Source: Rhizobiales bacterium CCH3-A5
GTDB taxonomy: Bacteria; Pseudomonadota; Alphaproteobacteria; Rhizobiales; Beijerinckiaceae
NCBI GenBank assembly: GCA_001556025.1
Contig: LSIB01000065.1
Span: forward strand, 1-47,780
Length of the DNA stretch: 47,780 nucleotides
Direction of reading: 5' to 3'
Below the pieces are notes generated by a model. That model was not told the origin of the DNA, did not search any database, and was given only the letters and a program-made list of their open reading frames with translations. The translations under genes were made by a program, and so were the position numbers. Shown here piece by piece: positions 38,409 to 46,064 of this stretch (position 1 is its first letter; each line of letters begins with the position of its first letter).

Positions 38409-39547
38409 CCGCCCTGCTCGACTGGACGCCGCCGCCCTTCCCGCCAGCGAAGGTTCTGGAAGGCCGGTATTGCCGGCTGGAGCCGATCGACCCCGGCCGC
38501 CATCTCGACGACATCTGGTCGGCGATGCAGGGCCATGACCATCTTTGGGAGTGGATGCCGGCTGAGCCGCCGCAGACGAAGGAGGCCTATCGCGCGCTGC
38601 TGGAGATGATGGCGGCCAAGGCCGGCATCGTGCCCTTCGCCATCATCGACAGCGCCGACGGCCGGGCCAAGGGCCATCTTTGGCTGATGGAGATCAGGCC
38701 CGAGCAGGGCGTCTTCGAGGTCGGCTATATCACCTATTCGCCGAGCCTCCAGAGAACCCGCGCCGCCACGGAGGCGATCTTCCTCTGCGGCGAGTACGGC
38801 TTCTCGCTCGGCTACCGGCGCTTCGAATGGAAGTGCAACAACCTCAACGAACCCTCCAGGCGGGCCGCGCTGCGGTTCGGCTTCCAGTATGAGGGCCTGT
38901 TCCGCCAGCACATGGTGGTGAAGGGCAGGAACCGCGACACGGCCTGGTTCTCGATCCTCGACGGCGAATGGCCGCAACGCGCGCTGACTTTCCGGCGCTG
39001 GCTGGCTCCGGAGAACTTCGATGCCGACGGCCAGCAGCGGAATTCCCTGACGGCGCTCTACCATCATGCGCCCGGGAAACCTGATGCCGTGCCGCTGCGT
39101 CGTGCGACACGGAGCGATATTCCGGCGATCACCGCCTTGAAGCATCAGGCCTATCTGCCGAACGAAGCGATCATCGGCGTGCCTTCGCTGCCACGGGTCG
39201 CCGACTACGAGCAGGTTCTGGGCGAGCACGAGATCTGGGTTCTCGATGGCGCGGATGGGGCCCTGGCGGCAGCGCTCGTGATCGAAGTGCAACTCGCCAA
39301 GTTTTCGATCTGGAGCATCGCCGTCGCATCCGAGGCTGCCGGCCGGGGCCTCGGCGGCGCGCTGATGCGCTTCGCGGAGGAGCGCGCCGCAGCGCTTAAT
39401 CACGACGCCGTTCATCTCTATACCAACGCGCTGCTGACCGAGCGCGTCGGCTGGTATGAGCGGCTTGGCTATCGTCTAACCCATCACGAGGACAGGGCCG
39501 ACCGGCGGCTCGTCCATATGCGAAAAACACTCAACAAAGCCGGCTGA
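38405..39547 (+). CDS. Tandem GNAT acetyltransferase (two domains)
   Basis: Protein of 380 residues with two acetyltransferase domains. The first (about 15-205) is RimJ/RimL-like: GRYCRLEPIDPGRH, VGYITYSPSLQRTRAATEAIFL and ECNN-type text (EWKCNNLNEPSRRAALRFGF). The second (about 228-378) starts VPLRRATRSDIPAITAL. It has the acetyl-CoA loop IAVASEAAGRGLGGALMRFA and ends VGWYERLGYRLTHHED. The first domain alone equals a full RimJ-type protein, so this is a fusion of two normal enzymes. The target is unknown. The start overlaps the small acidic gene's stop by 4 bases. Confidence 0.88.
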   Translation: MTALLDWTPPPFPPAKVLEGRYCRLEPIDPGRHLDDIWSAMQGHDHLWEWMPAEPPQTKEAYRALLEMMAAKAGIVPFAIIDSADGRAKGHLWLMEIRPEQGVFEVGYITYSPSLQRTRAATEAIFLCGEYGFSLGYRRFEWKCNNLNEPSRRAALRFGFQYEGLFRQHMVVKGRNRDTAWFSILDGEWPQRALTFRRWLAPENFDADGQQRNSLTALYHHAPGKPDAVPLRRATRSDIPAITALKHQAYLPNEAIIGVPSLPRVADYEQVLGEHEIWVLDGADGALAAALVIEVQLAKFSIWSIAVASEAAGRGLGGALMRFAEERAAALNHDAVHLYTNALLTERVGWYERLGYRLTHHEDRADRRLVHMRKTLNKAG

Positions 39548-39562
39548 CAGGGGCGAAACATC

Positions 39563-40309
39563 ATGGCAGGACGTTTGAAGGGCAAGATCGCGGTCGTCAC
39601 TGCGGCTGGACAGGGCATCGGCCGCGCCATCGCGGAGGCTTTTGTCGCGGAGGGCGCGACCGTCTACGCGACCGACAAGGACGTCGCCCTGCTGGAGGGC
39701 ATCCCCAAGGCCAAGAAGCGCAAGCTCGACGTCCTCTCCAACAAGGCGGTCGAAGCCTTCGCAGCCAAGGTCGGCGCGATCGACATCCTCGTCAACGCCG
39801 CTGGCTACGTCCATCACGGCACGGTGCTGGAGTGCGACGACAAGGCCTGGGCCTTCTCCTTCGACCTCAACGTCCAGTCGATGCACCGCACGATCAAGGC
39901 CTTTCTGCCCGGCATGCTGGAGAAGGGCTCGGGCTCCATCGTCAACATCGCGTCGGGTGCCGGTTCGGTGCGTGGCATCCCCAACCGCTATGTCTACGGC
40001 GCATCGAAGGCCGCCGTGATCGGCCTGACCAAGGCGGTCGCGGCCGATTTCATCAAGAAGGGCGTGCGCGCCAACGCGATCTGCCCCGGCACGATCCAGT
40101 CGCCCTCGCTCGACCAGCGCATCAGTGATCTCGCCAAGCTGACCAAGACGACGGAAGCGGCCGCCCGCCAGGCCTTCATCGACCGCCAGCCCATGGGCCG
40201 GCTCGGCACGGCCGAGGAAATCGCCTGGCTCGCGGTCTATCTCGCCTCCGACGAGGCGAGCTACACCACGGGCCAGATCCATCTTGCTGATGGCGGTTTT
40301 GCGCTCTGA
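39563..40309 (+). CDS. SDR-family dehydrogenase (sugar-acid / DHRS6-like)
   Basis: Classical SDR of 248 residues. The cofactor motif is TAAGQGIGRA (13-22), NAAG near 90, the catalytic Ser in NIASGAGSV and Tyr/Lys in YVYGASKAA. The acidic residue after the second strand (TDKD) favours NAD. The regions SVRGIPNRYVYGASKAAVIG and AICPGTIQSPSLDQRI resemble DHRS6 and bacterial 2-keto-3-deoxy-L-fuconate dehydrogenases. That fits use of a 2-keto-3-deoxy acid made by the IlvD/Edd enzyme upstream. Specificity is inferred, not shown. Confidence 0.9.
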   Translation: MAGRLKGKIAVVTAAGQGIGRAIAEAFVAEGATVYATDKDVALLEGIPKAKKRKLDVLSNKAVEAFAAKVGAIDILVNAAGYVHHGTVLECDDKAWAFSFDLNVQSMHRTIKAFLPGMLEKGSGSIVNIASGAGSVRGIPNRYVYGASKAAVIGLTKAVAADFIKKGVRANAICPGTIQSPSLDQRISDLAKLTKTTEAAARQAFIDRQPMGRLGTAEEIAWLAVYLASDEASYTTGQIHLADGGFAL

Positions 40310-40338
40310 GGCGCAGCTAACATTTCGAGGACACCCCC

Positions 40339-41322
40339 ATGCACATCCTGATTCTCGGCGGCGCCGGCATGGTCGGCCGCAAATTCATCGAACGGCTGGC
40401 CCATACCGGCGAACTCGGCGGCAGAACGATCGACAAGGTCACGGCGCAGGACGTCGTCGCCCCGAGCGCGCCCGCGGCCTGCCCCTTCACCTTCGACGCG
40501 GTCGTCTCCGACGTCTCGATCGAAGGTCAGGCCGAGGCGCTGGTCGCCTCCAGGCCGGATCTGATCGTGCATCTGGCGGCCATCGTCTCCGGCGAGGCGG
40601 AGGCCAATTTCGATCTCGGCTACCGCATCAACCTCGACGGCACCCGCTTCCTGTTCGAGGCGATCCGCAAGATCGGCGGCGGCTACAAGCCGCGCCTGAT
40701 CTTCACCTCCTCGATCGCGGTGTTCGGTGCCCCGTTCCACGACAAGATCGGCGACGAGTTCTTCACCACGCCGCTGACGAGCTACGGCACGCAGAAGGCG
40801 ATCGGCGAATTGCTGCTCAGCGACTATTCGCGCCGGGGCATCTTCGACGGCGTCGGCATCCGCCTGCCGACGATCTGCGTGAGGCCCGGCGCGCCCAACA
40901 AGGCGGCGTCGGGCTTCTTCTCAAACATCATCCGCGAGCCGCTGAACGGCATCGAGGCCGTGCTGCCGGTGTCCGATCAGGTCCGCCACTGGCACGCCTC
41001 GCCGCGTTCGGCCGTCGGCTTCCTCGTCCATGCCGCGACGATGGATACGGGCGCGATCGGTCCGCGCCGCGCGCTGACGATGCCGGGCTATTCCTGCACC
41101 GTCGCCGAGCAGATCGAGGCGCTGCGCAAGGTCGCCGGCGAGAGCGTCGTCGCCCGCATCAGGCGCGTGCCGGACCCGGTGATCGACGGCATCGTCGCCG
41201 GCTGGCCACGCGATTTCGAGGCCAAGCGCGCTCCCGCCCTCGGCTTCAGGGCGGAATCGAGCTTCGAGGAAATCATCCGCGTCCATATTGACGACGAACT
41301 GGGCGGGAACTTTGTGAAGTAG
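40339..41322 (+). CDS. denD: D-erythronate dehydrogenase-like NAD-dependent epimerase/dehydratase family protein
   Basis: Extended SDR protein of 327 residues. It has the Rossmann motif ILGGAGMVGRKFIERL at the N-terminus, HLAAIVSGEAEANFDLGYR, IFTSSIAVFG, and the catalytic Tyr/Lys in LTSYGTQKAIGE. RLPTICVRPGAPNKAASGFFS and RHWHASPRSAVGFL are typical of DenD, which oxidises D-erythronate to 2-oxo-tetronate. The usual partners (OtnK kinase, OtnI isomerase, OtnC aldolase) are not seen here, so the symbol is by similarity only. The ATG at 40339 is 29 bases after the SDR stop. Confidence 0.8.
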   Translation: MHILILGGAGMVGRKFIERLAHTGELGGRTIDKVTAQDVVAPSAPAACPFTFDAVVSDVSIEGQAEALVASRPDLIVHLAAIVSGEAEANFDLGYRINLDGTRFLFEAIRKIGGGYKPRLIFTSSIAVFGAPFHDKIGDEFFTTPLTSYGTQKAIGELLLSDYSRRGIFDGVGIRLPTICVRPGAPNKAASGFFSNIIREPLNGIEAVLPVSDQVRHWHASPRSAVGFLVHAATMDTGAIGPRRALTMPGYSCTVAEQIEALRKVAGESVVARIRRVPDPVIDGIVAGWPRDFEAKRAPALGFRAESSFEEIIRVHIDDELGGNFVK

Positions 41323-41346
41323 CGGGACGGGATCGCGTCCCCTTTT

Positions 41347-41440
41347 CCGTCATGGTCGGGCTTGTCCCGACCATCTGCGTCTTCGTTCGTCGAGCCCTGT
41401 GCTCAAGACGTGGATGCTCGGGACAAGCCCGAGCATGACG
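41347..41440. repeat. Intergenic palindrome, family C
   Basis: A well-conserved copy: CCGTCATGGTCGGGCTTGTC at the left and GACAAGCCCGAGCATGACG at the right, with inner GACGTGGATG. It lies in the convergent gap between the DenD-like gene (plus) and the DUF3833 gene (minus), where it could act as a terminator for both. Confidence 0.88.
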
Positions 41441-41457
41441 ATGCTGGCGCGCTGGCG

Positions 41458-41997
41458 CTACCTCAACGGCCGCCGCGAAAACACCAGATCGACGTCCCCG
41501 ATCGGTACGCCGAGCTTGGAAACGATCGCCCGGTTGACGATGACGCCGTCGCCATTGCGTTCGATCACGTCCTCGAAATGCACCCTGACCGGACCAGCGC
41601 CGGTCGGCAGGTCGACATCGTAGGACAGGCGCACGCCGTTTCCTTCCGTCGTGATCGCAGCCTCGCCGACGACATCCTCGCGCGTGCCGGCATAACGTCC
41701 CGGCCCGGTTCTGCGGAAGACCCAGGTCTTCACGTCTTTCTCCCCGTCGGAATAGGTGAAGGCCTCGCGCAGCGTCAGCGTATCGCCGCGCACGCGACCG
41801 TCGAGCACCACGGTCAGACCGCGCTTCGCGCCCGTCACCCGGTTCGTGAAGACGCCTTTCGCATAGCTGCGGCCGGCGAAATCGCGCTCCAGCACGATGC
41901 CGCGCGGACCCTGCATGGCGGAAAACTGCGGAGCCGTGGCGCAGGCGGAGACGGATGTCGCCAGAGCCAGAACGAGGAGGGAGCGACGCGACAGCAT
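41458..41997 (-). CDS. DUF3833 family lipoprotein
   Basis: Predicted lipoprotein of 179 residues. A basic start (MLSRRS) and hydrophobic stretch lead to the lipobox SVSAC, with the lipidated cysteine at position 19. The body matches DUF3833: FAGRSYAKGVFTNRVTG, LREAFTYSDGEKDVKTWVF, REDVVGEA and VNRAIVSKLGVPIGDVDLVF. The function of the family is not established. The start is the ATG at 41997; a frame opening at 42135 would include the end of the neighbouring GNAT gene. It is separated from that gene by a hairpin. Confidence 0.85.
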   Translation of the reverse strand: MLSRRSLLVLALATSVSACATAPQFSAMQGPRGIVLERDFAGRSYAKGVFTNRVTGAKRGLTVVLDGRVRGDTLTLREAFTYSDGEKDVKTWVFRRTGPGRYAGTREDVVGEAAITTEGNGVRLSYDVDLPTGAGPVRVHFEDVIERNGDGVIVNRAIVSKLGVPIGDVDLVFSRRPLR

Positions 41998-42020
41998 GAG
42001 CGGACCTTCCAAAGATCGAA

Positions 42021-42042
42021 GGCCCCGGATCGCTCCGGGGCC
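42021..42042 (-). terminator. GC-rich hairpin after the GNAT gene
   Basis: GGCCCCGGA (42021-42029) and TCCGGGGCC (42034-42042) pair perfectly around the loop TCGC. It sits 8 bases past the stop of the RimJ-type GNAT gene, as expected for the end of the rplU-rpmA-GNAT unit. On the minus strand only a weak U-rich stretch (TTCGATCTTT) follows, so efficiency is uncertain. Confidence 0.6.
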
Positions 42043-42049
42043 TGTCTCT

Positions 42050-42727
42050 TTACGCCGGGCAGCACTCGCCGGATGCCTCCGCCGCGACATCGGGCACGAT
42101 CTTGCGCTCCAGATCGGGCTCCCGGTCGGGTGCATGCGCCCAGCCGCTCGAACCCCAGCTCTTCAGCGCCGCCCAGGTCGAGCGGTCGAGCCGGTACTGC
42201 TCGCAGGGGAACAGCCCGCCCCGCGCCGGAAGCGACTTCAGGAAGGAGCCCTCGGCCCGGAAGCCCGACTTCTCCAGCACACGGCGCGAGGCCGGATTGA
42301 TGACACGGGTGTCGGCCTCGATCGCAGGGATCTCGACGAGCGAGAACAGCGTGTCGGTCAGGGCCTGCACGGCCTCGGTGGCCAGGCCCTTGCCCCAATG
42401 CGGCGTGCCGAGCCAGTAGCCGAGGAAGGGCGTGCCCGTCGCCTGCCGATGCGCGCCGATCATGCCGATCAGCTCGCCCGGCTTTGCGCGCGGCGTGATC
42501 GCAAGCACAAGATGCTCGCCCAGCGCATTGCCCTTGCGCATCGCGAATATGAAGGGCTCGACCGCATCAGCCGGATAGGGATGCGGGATCGAGGCCGTCA
42601 TCTCGGCAACGGCTTTCTCGCCGGCCAACTTCAGGATGGCCGTGGCGTCGGCCATGCGGGGCCAGCGCAGCCAGAGACGGCGGGTCTCGAGCCGGAAGAC
42701 GTCGTCGCGGGTCAGTTCGGGGAACAT
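42050..42727 (-). CDS. GNAT acetyltransferase, RimJ/RimL type
   Basis: Acetyltransferase of 225 residues. It begins LETRRLWLRWPRMADATAIL, has the acetyl-CoA loop LGYWLGTPHWGKGLATEAVQ, and ends the fold with VINPASRRVLEKSGFRAEGS. The last 40 residues or so form a polar tail ending CCPA. It follows rpmA by 155 bases in the same direction. GNAT genes next to rplU-rpmA are common in Hyphomicrobiales, by recollection, and often lead to obgE, which is not found here. A ribosomal-protein target is a guess. Confidence 0.92.
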   Translation of the reverse strand: MFPELTRDDVFRLETRRLWLRWPRMADATAILKLAGEKAVAEMTASIPHPYPADAVEPFIFAMRKGNALGEHLVLAITPRAKPGELIGMIGAHRQATGTPFLGYWLGTPHWGKGLATEAVQALTDTLFSLVEIPAIEADTRVINPASRRVLEKSGFRAEGSFLKSLPARGGLFPCEQYRLDRSTWAALKSWGSSGWAHAPDREPDLERKIVPDVAAEASGECCPA

Positions 42728-42882
42728 GGTCGTCTCTCCGTCGGCGAAAACGAAAAAGGGAGCTGGGATTTCGCCCCACCTCCCCTTCGCTGACCTTCGG
42801 GAAACCCGCTGAGGGTCTCGGCCCCTTGATCCGTCTCGGTTCGGTGGAACCGGCGGACCTGGGGAGAACCCTATCCGCCGTC

Positions 42883-43149
42883 TTATTCTGCGGCCTCTTG
42901 GGCCGGGACTACGTTCACGAAAGCTCGGCCGAGTTTCGTCGTGAATTGGACGCGGCCGGCCGTCGTCGCAAAGAGGGTATGGTCTTTGCCCATGCCGACA
43001 TTGACGCCGGGATGCCAGGTGGTCCCGCGCTGCCGAATGATGATGTTGCCCGGAATCACGGCCTGATCGCCGAACTTCTTGACCCCGAGGCGCCTGCCTG
43101 CGGAATCGCGACCGTTGCGGGACGAGCCGCCTGCTTTTTTGTGAGCCAT
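42883..43149 (-). CDS. rpmA: Large ribosomal subunit protein bL27
   Basis: Ribosomal protein of 88 residues: [20 protein letters not shown] at the start, then [40 protein letters not shown] and a short acidic end. The mature-type N-terminus (AHKKAGGSS) needs no Prp protease cleavage. It lies 100 bases after rplU. Confidence 0.98.
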   Translation of the reverse strand: MAHKKAGGSSRNGRDSAGRRLGVKKFGDQAVIPGNIIIRQRGTTWHPGVNVGMGKDHTLFATTAGRVQFTTKLGRAFVNVVPAQEAAE

Positions 43150-43249
43150 AACGCCCTACCTCGAAAACCTGATCACTGTGCCTAACCCGAATCGGCGCAA
43201 AAAGCCAGCCGATCCGGAGACGAAATCGAATCCTGACTGACGGAAGCCG

Positions 43250-43945
43250 TCAGTAGTCCTCGCCGGAGGCCTGTTCGGCCTGGTCGGCCTTGGCCCGGGG
43301 GGGCTTGCCGGCCAGGAGTTCCTTGGCCTGCTCGACCCACTCCTCGCGGGTCGCGCGGCCGCGGAGCTTGAGCTCCTCATCCCACTTCGCCACGTCGTCC
43401 TCGCTCCAGCCGGCGATGTCGTTCCACGAGGCGATGCCGGCCGCGCGCAGCTTCTTCTCGATGGTCGGGCCGATGCCGGAGATCAGCGAGAGGTTAGAGG
43501 CGTCGATCGCGGGCGCGTCGGCCTTGGCGGCTTTCGCAGCCTTTGGCGCGGCAGTCTTGCCCTTGGTCTCGGCGGAGGCCGCCTTGAGAGCGACCGGGGA
43601 GGCCTCGCCCTTCTCCATCTCCGGCTTCTTGCCGCCGGTGAGGATGTCGGTGATCCGGATCACGGTCAGCTCGGCGCGGAAGCCGCGCTTGCGCTTGGAG
43701 TTCTGGCGGCGGCGCTTCTTGAAGGCGATGACCTTCTCGCCGCGCGCCTGCTCGACGATCTCGGCCGCGACCGTGATCTCGGAGAGCGCCTTGGCGTCGA
43801 GCGTGGTCTTGTCGCCATCGGTGAGCATCAGCACGGTGCCGAAGGCGACGGTGTCGCCCGGATTGCCCTCGATCTTGGCGGTGGTGATCTTGTCGTTGGC
43901 GGCGACGCGGAACTGCTTCCCGCCGGTCTTGATGACTGCGAACAT
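43250..43945 (-). CDS. rplU: Large ribosomal subunit protein bL21 with helix-hairpin-helix tail
   Basis: Ribosomal protein L21 with an extension, 231 residues against about 100 for the core. Residues 1-105 are L21 (MFAVIKTGGKQFRVA, FKKRRRQNSKRKRGFRAELT, IRITDI). A Lys/Ala-rich linker covers 106-148. Residues 149-215 carry a helix-hairpin-helix motif, SLISGIGPTIEKKLRAAGI, with WNDIAGWSEDDVAKWDEEL after it, similar to a flap-endonuclease-like DNA/RNA-binding module. The tail is known in Hyphomicrobiales, though its use on the ribosome is unclear. The start is the ATG at 43945 with GGAGG 6 bases before. An extended frame to 44134 is leader sequence. Confidence 0.95.
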   Translation of the reverse strand: MFAVIKTGGKQFRVAANDKITTAKIEGNPGDTVAFGTVLMLTDGDKTTLDAKALSEITVAAEIVEQARGEKVIAFKKRRRQNSKRKRGFRAELTVIRITDILTGGKKPEMEKGEASPVALKAASAETKGKTAAPKAAKAAKADAPAIDASNLSLISGIGPTIEKKLRAAGIASWNDIAGWSEDDVAKWDEELKLRGRATREEWVEQAKELLAGKPPRAKADQAEQASGEDY

Positions 43946-44274
43946 TTTATCCTCCATGTTCGGCCCTGCCCTGTCATGGCCTCGGGTTGCGAGGCGCACG
44001 CGGGACAGCTTTTTGGCAGTCGTTGCGTGGATGGGTTTGCTCTCGCAGGCATCGGCCGAGCGTGTCGGAACCATCATGCCAAAAGAGATCGGCCGCGGGT
44101 TTCCCCACGCGCGATGGAGGCTCGATAGTCGCAAGGCTCCCGCAGGTCAAGCACAAGCTGCCTCCGACGCGCCGGGCGCACGCTTTCAGGCCGGTTTATG
44201 ACAAGGACAAGACTTGTCTCCGCCGCACTCGGCGTGTATTGACCAGCCCGCTTCGACCAAGACGACGCGACCGC
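43946..44274. other. Intergenic region: rplU leader and tRNA-Ser upstream region
   Basis: This 329-base divergent gap should hold the rplU 5' leader (minus) and the tRNA-Ser promoter (plus). A perfect 13-bp palindrome GACAAG-A-CTTGTC lies at 44206-44218. No coding gene or known leader RNA was recognised; several short open frames across it lack ribosome sites and family matches. Confidence 0.6.
44214..44242 (+). promoter_or_regulatory. Candidate sigma70-type promoter for tRNA-Ser
   Basis: TTGTCT (44214-44219) and TATTGA (44237-44242) are 17 bases apart and end 32 bases before the mature tRNA, a normal distance for a tRNA gene. The -10 match is modest and the spacing argument carries most of the weight. 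Confidence 0.35.
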
Positions 44275-44364
44275 GGACAGGTGGCAGAGTGGTTGAATGC
44301 ACCGCACTCGAAATGCGGCATACCCGCAAGGGTATCGGGGGTTCAAATCCCTCCCTGTCCGCCA
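44275..44364 (+). tRNA. tRNA-Ser (anticodon CGA)
   Basis: A 90-base class II tRNA with encoded CCA. The acceptor stem GGACAGG pairs with CCTGTCC, followed by the discriminator G expected of serine tRNAs. The D-arm is GGCAGAGTGGTTGAATGC, the anticodon stem-loop CCGCA-CTCGAAA-TGCGG gives anticodon CGA, the long variable arm pairs TACCC with GGGTA, and the T-loop is TTCAAAT. It marks the boundary beyond which the gene content changes to surface-polysaccharide functions. Confidence 0.96.
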
Positions 44365-44673
44365 GCCTCGTCACCAGAACATTGATTTCGCATATGAACT
44401 TCGCGAAAAGCCAGCGATGGCTCAAGGAATGGTCTGCATATGTCCGAGCGATCCAAACCCACCTCCATGCATCGTGGCAACCGGCAGGAACCGGTCATGA
44501 GCGGACCTATCAAAAGTGACCATTTTGGCGGTTTCTGCAAAGTGGCACTTGCAACTTGAGCGGATCGGCAGAGCAATGACTACCTGAAAATGTGTTTACT
44601 TTTGGAAAAATAAGCGGCGCATATCACTTTTATTGCGTTCTCGGATTAAAAATCCTACACTAGAGCGATAATT
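44365..44673. other. Non-coding, AT-richer junction after tRNA-Ser
   Basis: These 309 bases hold no convincing gene. Base composition is visibly more AT-rich than the chromosome to the left. A near-inverted repeat AAGTGaCCA...GTGGcACTT (about 44514-44553) resembles insertion-sequence ends and may be a decayed element. The right part carries the candidate promoter of the glycosyltransferase. No repeat of the tRNA 3' end was found inside the window. Confidence 0.55.
44633..44661 (+). promoter_or_regulatory. Candidate sigma70 promoter for the glycosyltransferase, with internal palindrome
   Basis: TTGCGT (44633-44638) and TACACT (44656-44661) are separated by 17 bases, a good housekeeping promoter spacing. 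The spacer contains a 13-bp palindrome GGATT-AAA-AATCC (44643-44655), positioned where a repressor would block RNA polymerase. Transcription would begin only a few bases before the ATG at 44674, giving a very short or absent leader. Confidence 0.45.
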
Positions 44674-45909
44674 ATGAACATTGCAATGGTCGGAAATGTT
44701 GGGAATGCATCATTTCTATTGGCAGAAGGCCTGCGAGAGATTGGGCATGACGTTCGTCTCGTGCTGACTCGCAAAGAAAAATTACACCATCCTGTTCTTT
44801 CTGGAATGATCGACAGTGTTCCAGACTGGATTTATGACGCATCGGATCTGGGCAGCACCGCGTTTGAGAATCAGGACGCGGCGATCGGCCCTGCACTTTC
44901 TTTTGCGACACATAAAGCCGATCTGGCCATACTGAACGACGTTGGACCATCTCTGCACAATATTATCGCGGTTCCCACAGTCTGTTTTTTGACAGGCTCC
45001 GACCTGACATACTACGCGTCTACCTCGTCTGGACTAGCACGACGCCAGAGTTGGTCGCCCGGTTTCGCTTCATCGGCTCATGGCGTCATGTCCATCGAGG
45101 CGTGGGAGCAGATCGTCTTTCGCCAGAGAGCGGGCATCAGAAATGCGTTGCTGGTGATCTACCCTCCACGTGGCGCCATGCCTTCCAGCGACCTTCTTCT
45201 CGACGAGATTGGCTCCGAGAGCGGCAAGAGGGTTTTCCTGCCGGCCATCGACATCAAGCGGCTCCATGCATCGCCGCTGCCGCCCGGGCGTGGCCTCAAG
45301 ATATTGAACGGGGCCAGACTGAACTGGGTCGAGCCGATGCCGCCAGGATTTGCGGATCAGGACCACAAGGGGACCGACAAGCTGCTGAAGGGCTTCTCGG
45401 AGTTCCTGCACAAAGGCGGCGAAGGGCAGCTCACGCTCGTCGAGAAGGGGCTTCACGTCAACGAAACGCGCCTGCTGGCGCAACAGCTCGGAATCGACCG
45501 TCATATCCTCTGGAAATCCGAACTGACGCAGTCGGAGTTCTACATGGAGATGAAAGCGTCACATATTGTCTGTTGCAACCTTGGAAAGTCGGTGCCTGGG
45601 CTCGCCGGCTTGAGCGGGATGGCGGCCGGCCGGCCCGTGCTCGCCAACTTTCTCCCTTACGCAAATCATTTCGAGAGGCCATGGCCCGTCTGCGACGCGA
45701 GAACGCCCGGCGAGATCGCGGACCATCTCTGGCGTCTCTACCGGGAGCCTGCGGCGCGGCAGACGATCGGCGACGAGGCGCGGCGTTTTGCTGAGGATTA
45801 TCTCTCGCCGGCCAGCCTGGCGCGAGTTCTAGAGCGGCGGCTTGCGGACTGCCTGCGCGTCGCAAAACTCGAGCTCGAGATCGCAGAGCTGAGGGCCAAG
45901 AATGTGTGA
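44674..45909 (+). CDS. Glycosyltransferase-like protein (GT-B type)
   Basis: Protein of 411 residues with a two-Rossmann layout. The N-terminal half starts MNIAMVGNVGNASFLLAEGL with VRLVLTRKEK. The C-terminal half has the nucleotide-sugar side with KGTDKLLKGFSEFLHKGGEG, GIDRHILWKSELTQSEFYME and the late LSGMAAGRPVLANFLPYANH, resembling the GT4 EX7E region but without a clear pair of glutamates. This suggests a divergent GT1/GT4 enzyme, possibly for surface polysaccharide. There is no signal peptide. It is the first coding gene after the tRNA and probably starts an operon with a short leader. Confidence 0.75.
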   Translation: MNIAMVGNVGNASFLLAEGLREIGHDVRLVLTRKEKLHHPVLSGMIDSVPDWIYDASDLGSTAFENQDAAIGPALSFATHKADLAILNDVGPSLHNIIAVPTVCFLTGSDLTYYASTSSGLARRQSWSPGFASSAHGVMSIEAWEQIVFRQRAGIRNALLVIYPPRGAMPSSDLLLDEIGSESGKRVFLPAIDIKRLHASPLPPGRGLKILNGARLNWVEPMPPGFADQDHKGTDKLLKGFSEFLHKGGEGQLTLVEKGLHVNETRLLAQQLGIDRHILWKSELTQSEFYMEMKASHIVCCNLGKSVPGLAGLSGMAAGRPVLANFLPYANHFERPWPVCDARTPGEIADHLWRLYREPAARQTIGDEARRFAEDYLSPASLARVLERRLADCLRVAKLELEIAELRAKNV

Positions 45910-46064
45910 ATCGTTTAAAGCCTCGGCCACGAGCGCGCCTTCATGTCAGGTGCCTTGTGCGCTCCATAACGCTCGTGTAGGGCTTTGGCTGTGGCGAGAT
46001 TTTAAGTCGTTAACCGATTGATCAGACGACGAGAGCGAGCGAAAGCAGGGTAGGATCGATAGTT
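45910..46064. other. Gap between glycosyltransferase and methyltransferase
   Basis: 155 bases with no gene. It includes an AT-rich portion (GATTTTAAGTCGTTAACCG) that could hold a promoter for the methyltransferase, but no hexamer pair is convincing. No terminator hairpin was recognised. Confidence 0.5.

Noticed and set aside
43946..44134. N-terminal extension of L21 to 44134.
   Set aside because: The ATG at 43945 has a near-perfect ribosome site and gives the standard MFAVIKTGGK start; the extension has no family match.
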